48,161 bases of DNA from a virus, in IMG/VR virus record IMGVR_UViG_3300015164_000002, positions 1 to 48,161 of that record. One strand, written 5' to 3'. The notes under the pieces were generated by a model, which was given only the letters and a program-made list of their open reading frames with translations, was not told the origin of the DNA and searched no databases. A program made the translations under genes and the position numbers. Position 1 is the first letter of the stretch. Each line of letters begins with the position of its first letter. Below are positions 20,344 through 26,596 of the stretch, piece by piece.

Positions 20344-21332
20344 TTACAGATAAACAGCTTCATGAGATCATGCCGAATTGCTCGGCAGCCAAACGGGCTC
20401 TGTACCTACCTTTCATCAATTCAGGGATGGAGGAGCAGGGTATTGACAATCGAATGCGTCAGACGGCGTTTCTCGCGCAATTGGCCCATGAGTCAGCAGA
20501 GCTGCGGTATATGGAAGAGATCGCTGACGGGTCGGCTTACGAGGGCCGCCGCAACCTTGGAAATACTCAGCCCGGGGACGGTAAGCGTTATAAGGGTCGA
20601 GGGCCGATCCAACTCACTGGTCGAACCAATTACAAGAAGTATGGCGACCTGCTCGGCCTTGATCTCATCAACAATCCGAGGCAGGCGGCCACCCCTGAGG
20701 TCGGCTTCCGTATTGCTGCTCTGTATTGGAAATTGAACGGCCTCAATGAACTGGCAGACAAGGGACTCAAGACCGTCGGCCAGAAAGTCAGAGGCGTTTC
20801 TAAACAGATGCCAGCATTCGATGCCATTACTTACAGAATCAATGGTGGGTTTAATGGCAAGGCGGACCGCAGGGCCTATTACGACCGAGCAGTAGGTGCG
20901 ATTAAAGATGGCAGCCCTGCTGTTGCAGAAGAATTCGTAACAAGTGCCATTGAACCGGAGCCACAGACAGCAATCACATCAGAAACTGGGAAACCAACAG
21001 AAGAACTCGGACAAACCGCTGCACCAGCGGCTTCTCAAGACAGCTCGTCCCAGAAGATTCAGAAGGTTGCTCAATCGATGGCATCAAAGGTTATGTCAGG
21101 TGGGATTCCTTCGGGTGGTATAGGTGCGACGATCCTGTTAGCAGTAATGGGAGCACTCAGGAATCCGTATGTGATTGCCGCGCTCATCTTGGGCGCCTGC
21201 GCACTCGGAGCCTACCTATTCAACGAGAGCAAAAAGCGGCAATACCAAACTCAAAACAAGTTGATCGAAGTAGCCGCATCGAAGGACAAGAATACTGTTG
21301 CAATAGTGCCACCATCAACACCAGCAGGATAG
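20340..21332 (+). CDS. GH19-type endolysin with C-terminal membrane segment
   Basis: Residues ~1-190 are a glycoside hydrolase 19 lysozyme/chitinase-like domain: the AFLAQLAHESAELRYMEE block with E51 and E60 as catalytic acid and base candidates, then KGRGPIQLTGRTNYKKYG and the INGGFNG turn. It cleaves peptidoglycan beta-1,4 links. A Ser/Thr/Glu linker (~190-245) leads to hydrophobic stretches at ~258-295 (IGATILLAVMGALR, NPYVIAALILGACALGAYLF) that could anchor it in the inner membrane, followed by a basic tail. First lysis gene; overlaps the upstream stop by ATGA. Confidence 0.8.
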   Translation: MITDKQLHEIMPNCSAAKRALYLPFINSGMEEQGIDNRMRQTAFLAQLAHESAELRYMEEIADGSAYEGRRNLGNTQPGDGKRYKGRGPIQLTGRTNYKKYGDLLGLDLINNPRQAATPEVGFRIAALYWKLNGLNELADKGLKTVGQKVRGVSKQMPAFDAITYRINGGFNGKADRRAYYDRAVGAIKDGSPAVAEEFVTSAIEPEPQTAITSETGKPTEELGQTAAPAASQDSSSQKIQKVAQSMASKVMSGGIPSGGIGATILLAVMGALRNPYVIAALILGACALGAYLFNESKKRQYQTQNKLIEVAASKDKNTVAIVPPSTPAG

Positions 21333-21341
21333 GGATTGCAT

Positions 21342-21812
21342 ATGTCAGCAAATCTAAACAACGCTCTGGCGAAGGTACCTCGCAGATCGTTGTACATCAT
21401 AGGTACCGCGCTCGCAGTCATCCTGCTGGTCATTCTTTGGCTCGGCGTCACCAAAGGATTCAACGGGATCTCCAATTTCTTCTTTTGGCGGAAGGCGAAT
21501 GCGGAGCAGAAGGTAATCAACGACAAACTGGAAAAGGCCGCGCAGCAGCAGGCTGTCATCGACCAAACACTTCTGCGTCTCGCCGAGTCGGAGAAGAAAC
21601 TGGCAGAGGCCACCAAGGCCAGTCTAGAAGCTGAAAGGATTTTCAACGATGCGACTAAAACGTCTAAGGAAAAGGTGGCTGCTTTTAAGGATGCTCTCGA
21701 TGCTGCTCCCTTGCACACTGACCCTAATGCTGTTACCGATGACGAGCTATGCTCAAGGGCCAAGAGCGCCGGTAGTAGCCCTGCAGTCATCGCCGCCCTG
21801 TGCACCCGATGA
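21342..21812 (+). CDS. inner-membrane spanin-like protein (i-spanin)
   Basis: ATG at 21342 with AGGGA upstream; two earlier in-frame codons are less likely. Residues ~18-38 (SLYIIGTALAVILLVILWLG) are a transmembrane helix near the N-terminus, followed by a long coiled coil (~55-120, EKAAQQQAVIDQTLLRLAES). This is the i-spanin (Rz) layout: N-terminal TM, periplasmic coiled coil. The second spanin-type gene begins inside it at 21649 in another frame. Acts in outer-membrane disruption after the endolysin. Confidence 0.65.
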   Translation: MSANLNNALAKVPRRSLYIIGTALAVILLVILWLGVTKGFNGISNFFFWRKANAEQKVINDKLEKAAQQQAVIDQTLLRLAESEKKLAEATKASLEAERIFNDATKTSKEKVAAFKDALDAAPLHTDPNAVTDDELCSRAKSAGSSPAVIAALCTR

Positions 21813-22200
21813 CCAGACAGAGCGGTGTCGTCTCAAGCGAGCGGTAGTAGCGCTTCAAGACGACATCGACAACCTGAATAAGCAGGTAGCTGCCGCTAAG
21901 GTTGCAATCGCCCAACAAGAAAAGACAGTAGCTGCCGCTCAGGTCGCCTTGGAGATGAATGCCAAGGAACGAGAGCAGGCTGCGATTACTCTTGGAATTG
22001 CCAAGGATGCAATTAAACAGCAGCAAGATTTGATCGCTACCTACCAGAGTGCCATCAAGTCGTTACAAGAACTTGTGGCAATGGCTCTGGCAAGAGTCGA
22101 CAAACTCGAGGACAAGGTTGATAGGGCTAACGCTCGGGCCGCCAAGCTGGGTGTGGTACTGACGGTCCTCGGGGTGGTGGCTGCTATCGTCAAACGGTGA
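21649..22200 (+). CDS. secreted coiled-coil protein, o-/u-spanin-like, nested start
   Basis: Good SD (AAAGGA, 9-nt spacing) inside the preceding gene; the overlap is 164 nt. Residues 1-36 form a basic n-region and hydrophobic core ending TSYAQG, a signal peptidase I-like site; no clean lipobox (MLLPC has Pro before Cys). A long coiled coil follows (~65-160), and the C-terminus has a second hydrophobic helix (LGVVLTVLGVVAAIV) before KR. A signal plus C-terminal TM recalls a unimolecular spanin; the nested position recalls Rz1. Both assignments are inference. Confidence 0.55.
   Translation: MRLKRLRKRWLLLRMLSMLLPCTLTLMLLPMTSYAQGPRAPVVALQSSPPCAPDDQTERCRLKRAVVALQDDIDNLNKQVAAAKVAIAQQEKTVAAAQVALEMNAKEREQAAITLGIAKDAIKQQQDLIATYQSAIKSLQELVAMALARVDKLEDKVDRANARAAKLGVVLTVLGVVAAIVKR
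22123..22142 (+). repeat. 20-bp direct repeat, copy 1
   Basis: The 20 bases starting AGGGCTAACG are identical to 22369-22388. In both copies they encode the same peptide, RANARAAK, in two neighbouring membrane/coiled-coil proteins, indicating duplication or local recombination between the genes. Confidence 0.6.
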
Positions 22201-22209
22201 GGGAGAACT

Positions 22210-22803
22210 TTGTGCGCTATGATTACCCATCTATGGCTCCTTACATTAGTGGCTGTTCTGGAAGAGCCTCCGTCGACAGACTGGGCGAAGGGTATTGTAG
22301 CGTTTTTCGTAGTCGCAGCGGCGGTTATAACAGGGTCGGTCACTACTTACAAGGTTATTAAAAACATAAGGGCTAACGCTCGGGCCGCGAAAACTAATGA
22401 AGAAGCTGCCATTAAGAAAAGGATAGAAGACGCGGTTGCTGCCGAGACAGCACTTCATGTTGCAGCCAAAGTAGAGGCAGAACATCAGCTTCAATTAGCT
22501 AACAAGCTGACCGAGCATTGGGAGTCTTTAGCTAATGTTTTCAAAGCAGAAAAAGAACACCTACAAGAAACTTCCGAAGCAGATAAGAAAAAGTTTGAAA
22601 TTGACATAATAAGGATCAGGGATGAGCGAGAAGTATTGACAAACCAGCTTTTGGCTGAGAGGGCTAAGGTGGAGCAAGTCGTTGATTTGAATCTGGGGTT
22701 GCAGGGGCAAATAACCGAGAATTCAAAACACTTGAAAGCCGCCTCCCTACAAATCGAAGAACTTCAAAAGAAAGTGACTAGAATAGATGGAGTCCAATCA
22801 TAA
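22210..22803 (+). CDS. membrane protein with long coiled coil, holin-region candidate
   Basis: TTG at 22210 sits ~4 nt after GGGAG; the ATG at 22219 is further from it. Two hydrophobic segments are present: ITHLWLLTLVAVL and ~27-48 GIVAFFVVAAAVITGSVTTY. They are followed by ~140 residues of charged coiled coil (EEAAIKKRIEDAVAAETAL onward). It shares the RANARAAK peptide with the upstream spanin-like protein. The place in the lysis cluster makes a holin or holin-associated role possible, but the long tail is atypical. Confidence 0.55.
   Translation: MCAMITHLWLLTLVAVLEEPPSTDWAKGIVAFFVVAAAVITGSVTTYKVIKNIRANARAAKTNEEAAIKKRIEDAVAAETALHVAAKVEAEHQLQLANKLTEHWESLANVFKAEKEHLQETSEADKKKFEIDIIRIRDEREVLTNQLLAERAKVEQVVDLNLGLQGQITENSKHLKAASLQIEELQKKVTRIDGVQS
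22369..22388 (+). repeat. 20-bp direct repeat, copy 2
   Basis: Identical to 22123-22142. It lies just after the second hydrophobic segment of the coiled-coil membrane protein. Confidence 0.6.
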
Positions 22804-23293
22804 AGCGGCGGGCTGCTCAGATAGTGTCAAACCTAGAATCTTAGTCGTTGAAGACTCTCCTGATATCAGCGATTTGCTTAGAGAGGCGTTCAGGCATCTT
22901 CCGGAGTATGATTCTGTCTTTGCTGAGACTGGTACTGAGGCCCTGAATATCTTTACAGCTTCTATACGGTGCTGCGAAAACACAGGAGTTCTAATGGATC
23001 TAGTACTCCCCGATATAAACGGCCTTCGTCTATTGAGCGCATTCAGAGAGATTGAAAAAGGAAGTGCACGAGGCTGTACTCCATCGCGATTCGGGTTGAT
23101 CTCAGCTAATACTCATGTGGCTGAAGGTACAGATTTAATCAAAAGAGTGGGCGTGACTCTGAGACTTGATAAGCCTTTTGATTTGGTCACATTCAAGGAT
23201 AGAGTAGAGGAATGGATTACCAGCCCTCCTCCTGATCTGTACGCATTATGTGCTGGCGCGAGCGTAAGTACAAGAAGAAATGTCAGTCACTAA
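22787..23293 (+). CDS. stand-alone response-regulator receiver domain protein
   Basis: CheY-like receiver: acidic pair E22/D23 in RILVVEDSPD, phosphoacceptor D71 in VLMDLVLPDINGL, S106 in LISANTH and K129 in RLDKPFD are all in place, so it should be phosphorylatable by a histidine kinase. The output domain is absent; a ~30-residue polar tail with SVSTRRNVSH follows. It overlaps the upstream gene by 17 nt and the terminase small subunit by 14 nt, so it is expressed with lysis and packaging genes. It could divert host phosphorelay signals. The target kinase is unknown. Confidence 0.8.
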   Translation: MESNHKAAGCSDSVKPRILVVEDSPDISDLLREAFRHLPEYDSVFAETGTEALNIFTASIRCCENTGVLMDLVLPDINGLRLLSAFREIEKGSARGCTPSRFGLISANTHVAEGTDLIKRVGVTLRLDKPFDLVTFKDRVEEWITSPPPDLYALCAGASVSTRRNVSH

Positions 23294-24134
23294 GAAAACA
23301 CAGCAACCTTGGGATCGTCAGATCGACAAGGGAGAAAGCCCGGAAGCGTACAACATCTTCTGGGTCTTTTTGGAGTTAGGGCTCAAGAGGTCCTTGCAGA
23401 CAGTCGTAGAAGAATCTGGGCGCAGTCTGGGTCTTATCCAAAAGCTGTCGACGAACTACAAATGGGCTCCCCGGGCCAGAGCATTTGACAAACACCTGCT
23501 TGATATTCAAATGCAGGTTATCGAGAGCAAAACTAAGTCAGAAGCGGCCCTCTGGGCCAAGCGAGAGGCGGCCTATAGACACGAGGCATTCGGCCTGTCC
23601 GAGAAGCTACTGGCTAAGGCAAGTGAGATGCTAGACTCCCCGCTCTATGAAACGGCAGTCGACACCTATACTGAGATTATTGGAGTAGATGGTCAGCCTC
23701 AACAGATCCCGACAAAAGTCATTAAGCGACCGGTCCGGTGGAATTACAAGGACATGATAGCTATTCAAGAGTTCTCAGACAAACTCAGGCGGCTATCGCT
23801 CGGTGTCCCTACCAACAGAATTGCTGTTGAGGGTACTTGGATTGAGGACCCGAATCAACGTCTGATTCAAGCAAAAGTAATGATGACTAACTGGATCAAG
23901 AATAAGCTTGAAGGTGCGGTAGCCCGGGTCTGCAATTCCAATGCGTCAGCAAATCCGGTTGAGGTCAGGACACAGCTGCTAGCTGAACTACCCATGTGGT
24001 TTGCCGAGGATTACAGCATTGAAGATCCAACGGCTTTGATTGATGCGTTGCCTGTTGACTTAGTCGACCCAGAGCCTATCGCTCCTACTCCTTTGCTCTT
24101 GGACGAATTCGAGGGAGAGAAGTTTGAAAACTAG
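23280..24134 (+). CDS. terS: terminase small subunit-like DNA-packaging protein
   Basis: Residues ~8-75 (PWDRQIDKGESPEAYNIFWV, FLELGLKRSLQTVVEESG, IQKLSTNYKWAPRARAFD) match a phage small-terminase/packaging HTH region in which a Trp-x-x-Arg segment follows a helix-turn-helix. A helical oligomerisation region and a RPVRWNYKDMIAIQEFSDKL segment follow, with an acidic C-terminus (DEFEGEKFEN). Position directly before the large terminase supports the call. Recognises packaging sites on concatemeric DNA. Confidence 0.75.
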   Translation: MSVTKKTQQPWDRQIDKGESPEAYNIFWVFLELGLKRSLQTVVEESGRSLGLIQKLSTNYKWAPRARAFDKHLLDIQMQVIESKTKSEAALWAKREAAYRHEAFGLSEKLLAKASEMLDSPLYETAVDTYTEIIGVDGQPQQIPTKVIKRPVRWNYKDMIAIQEFSDKLRRLSLGVPTNRIAVEGTWIEDPNQRLIQAKVMMTNWIKNKLEGAVARVCNSNASANPVEVRTQLLAELPMWFAEDYSIEDPTALIDALPVDLVDPEPIAPTPLLLDEFEGEKFEN

Positions 24135-24137
24135 GTT

Positions 24138-25703
24138 ATGGATTCGACGCTGTCAATCGTAAGGGAGGAAGTACGCGCCCATAATGATGCTGTCATGGCT
24201 GGCGCGCCTGTCGCTGTTAAGGCAGAGAAAAAGTTCAGCCCTTACGAGTTGTTCAAAAAGAAGTATCGGCTCCAGCCTAAAGCATTCATACATGAGTGCA
24301 TTAAGTGGCGGGATGACAAAGACGAGAAGCCGACTGCATATCAAGACGAGATCTTTGATAGTTTAATCCCGAAGAAGAGGGTGGCTGTACGCGGCCCTCA
24401 CGGTCTGGGGAAGACAACCACCGCGGCTCTGCTCATCATTTGGTTTGCGCTGACTCGGGATGGGGAGGACTGGAAATGTTTGACCACAGCGTCAGCGTGG
24501 CGACAGCTAACTAAGTTCCTCTGGCCCGAGATATGGAAGTGGGTTCGGCGTATTGATTGGGACAAGGTGGGTCGCAAACCCTTCAACGACCGGACAGAGC
24601 TGTTGCAGTTAAGCCTCAAGCTTGAAACGGGTGAAGCATTTGCCCTCGCCTCTGACAACTATACTTCGATTGAGGGCGCCCACGCCGACTGCCTTTTGTA
24701 CATATTTGACGAGGGTAAGGCCATCCCGGAAACGACCTTTGACGCGGCCGAAGGCGCATTCATGGGCTCTGAGGCGGCCGAAGCCTATGCTCTGGTGATT
24801 TCGACTCCCGGCGAGCCAGTAGGGCGCTTCTACGACATTCATAAACGCAAGCCCGGGTATGAAGATTGGTGGGCTCGGCACGTTACTCTCGAAGAGGCTA
24901 TTGCAGCGGGTCGTATTGACCGGGCTAAGGCTAACCAGCGCATGAAGCAGTGGGGAGAGAAGACCTCCCTGTATCAGAACAGAGTCCTCGGTGAGTTTTG
25001 GGCTAATGATGAAGAAGGTGTTATTCCTCTGGCATGGGTTGAGCTTGCGAATGAAAGATGGCGCCTGTGGCACGAAAATGGAAGGGAGCTAGGAAACTTC
25101 AGGGCTGTCGGAGTCGACGTTGGCGGAGGCGGAGGTGCCAAAGCAGATTTCACAGTAATTGCCAGACGGTTCGATTCGCCTTTCACTGACAAAGAAAATG
25201 GTTACACCAAGACTTTGAAGCTCATTCCGTATCTCGAAAGGAATAACAACGAAGATACCATGCAGACCACTGGCAGGGTTGCTGGAATCCTAAAGAAGTA
25301 CGGAGGCAGAGCAGTCGTTGATGTAAACGGGATCGGTGCTGGCGTTGTTTCGCGCCTGAGAGAGTTGGAAATCCCATCGGCTGAGGTTGTCGGGTTCATG
25401 GCATCCGAAAGCTCAGACATGACAGATATGTCCGGTGAGATGGGGTTTAAGAACAAGAGAACAGCTGCATGGTGGAACTTCCGTGAGATGCTCGACCCCT
25501 CGAATAACCACGAGGTAGCAATTCCTCCTGACGACGGATTGACTGGTGACTTAACAGCACCGCATAAGAAGCCCGAGTCTGGCGGCCGGCTCAGAATGGA
25601 AACCAAGAAAGAGATTGCCGAGCGCATCGGTAGGTCAACCGACGATGGAGATGCTGTGGTGCAGGCGTTCTTCGAAGAGGCAAACAAATTCTTATTCGCG
25701 TGA
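24138..25703 (+). CDS. terL: terminase large subunit (packaging ATPase-nuclease)
   Basis: This motor translocates DNA into the prohead and cuts it. The ATPase domain has Walker A GPHGLGKT (86-93) and a Walker B strand LLYIFDE (186-192) with the catalytic Glu. A coupling region ISTPGEP lies at ~220. The C-terminal RNase H-like nuclease starts at GVDVGGGGGAKADFTVIARR (~320-340) with its first Asp, and later acidic residues in VVDVNGIG and STDDGDAV. At 521 aa it is a normal length. The start is 3 nt after the terS stop. Confidence 0.9.
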   Translation: MDSTLSIVREEVRAHNDAVMAGAPVAVKAEKKFSPYELFKKKYRLQPKAFIHECIKWRDDKDEKPTAYQDEIFDSLIPKKRVAVRGPHGLGKTTTAALLIIWFALTRDGEDWKCLTTASAWRQLTKFLWPEIWKWVRRIDWDKVGRKPFNDRTELLQLSLKLETGEAFALASDNYTSIEGAHADCLLYIFDEGKAIPETTFDAAEGAFMGSEAAEAYALVISTPGEPVGRFYDIHKRKPGYEDWWARHVTLEEAIAAGRIDRAKANQRMKQWGEKTSLYQNRVLGEFWANDEEGVIPLAWVELANERWRLWHENGRELGNFRAVGVDVGGGGGAKADFTVIARRFDSPFTDKENGYTKTLKLIPYLERNNNEDTMQTTGRVAGILKKYGGRAVVDVNGIGAGVVSRLRELEIPSAEVVGFMASESSDMTDMSGEMGFKNKRTAAWWNFREMLDPSNNHEVAIPPDDGLTGDLTAPHKKPESGGRLRMETKKEIAERIGRSTDDGDAVVQAFFEEANKFLFA

Positions 25704-25709
25704 GGGTAT

Positions 25710-26222
25710 ATGAAAGTGATTTATCTACTCTTGGATGCAGACGGGGACCCGAGATACATTGGGTACTCTGCAAACATTCGTAGAAGATTGGCTGAGCATA
25801 GAAGACAGCATCCATGGTTGGTCACGTTTGTACTTCTCGATGTAGTTCATCCTTGGCAGACTTGGCAGGAGAGAGAACAGTTCTGGATTGAGTATTACTT
25901 GCAGTTTGCAGAATTGATGAACATAGCTCGGGGAGGGAATGGTACTGGTTGGACTTCATGGGAAGCTCGGGCCAATCTCAGCAAAGCTTTGAAGGGTAAG
26001 AAGAAACCTCCTCGCTCAAAACAACACAGCGCTGCAATTGCTGCAAGTAATCAAGGCAAGAGACATTCAGAAGAAACTAAACTCAAAATGTCTCTAGCTA
26101 GGAAGGGCAAACCTAAACCAGAAGGCCACGCGGAAAAGATTAGGAAATCATGGGAAATTAGAAGACAGAGATCTCCGCATAATAATGGCCACAGATACGA
26201 GGAGGCCATTTCGTGCAAATAA
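25710..26222 (+). CDS. GIY-YIG homing endonuclease with NUMOD3-like repeats
   Basis: Residues ~1-75 form a GIY-YIG domain: VIYLLLDADGDPRYIGYSA replaces GIY...YIG, followed by a conserved Arg in RRRLAEH and a Glu in EREQFWIEYY. The C-terminus carries Lys-rich NUMOD3-type DNA-binding repeats (LSKALKGKKKPPRSKQHSAA, ASNQGKRHSEETKLKMSLAR). Free-standing homing enzymes of this type sit between phage structural genes, as here between terL and the portal region. The next gene starts inside its 3' end, with the SD for that gene in its coding sequence. Confidence 0.8.
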   Translation: MKVIYLLLDADGDPRYIGYSANIRRRLAEHRRQHPWLVTFVLLDVVHPWQTWQEREQFWIEYYLQFAELMNIARGGNGTGWTSWEARANLSKALKGKKKPPRSKQHSAAIAASNQGKRHSEETKLKMSLARKGKPKPEGHAEKIRKSWEIRRQRSPHNNGHRYEEAISCK

Positions 26223-26596
26223 CCAAGATGGAAACCACTGGGTTCGAAGATTATGAGGTATTATCAATTGTCCCGAGGACATTCTTCGGGTTCAAATTGC
26301 CTTGGAAGAAATCACTCGAACTCAAAGGGGTGCTGGAGGCAGATGACAAGTCTGGCAGAGTCGTTTCTCAAGTCACGACTCCAGAGGGCCATCCGATTTA
26401 CACGAACGGCACTGATGATATCTACCTTGAAAACGCTGTCAAGATGCTGATGCTAATTCCCGGCGTTGTAGCTGCCTTTCTTGGAGCCGGCTTCCGACCC
26501 AAGACCGAAACACAGCACTATACCGAGCTCAAGATTATCAACCGAAACCCAAGCGCCGCACTGGCTGCGCTAGAACTGAGCAATGCCGATGGATAA
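26213..26596 (+). CDS. hypothetical protein between terminase and portal (127 aa)
   Basis: GTG at 26213 with GAGGAGG ~8 nt upstream; an ATG five codons later is the alternative. The sequence is beta-rich (EDYEVLSIVPRTFFGFKLPW, LKGVLEADDKSGRVVSQVTT) with one hydrophobic helix (MLMLIPGVVAAFLGAG). Overlaps the portal ATG by 14 nt. Position suggests a head-completion or packaging accessory protein, but no family is recognised. Confidence 0.55.
   Translation: MQITKMETTGFEDYEVLSIVPRTFFGFKLPWKKSLELKGVLEADDKSGRVVSQVTTPEGHPIYTNGTDDIYLENAVKMLMLIPGVVAAFLGAGFRPKTETQHYTELKIINRNPSAALAALELSNADG

Noticed and set aside
25202-25687. 161-codon minus-strand frame inside terL
   Set aside because: Antisense shadow over the conserved nuclease domain.
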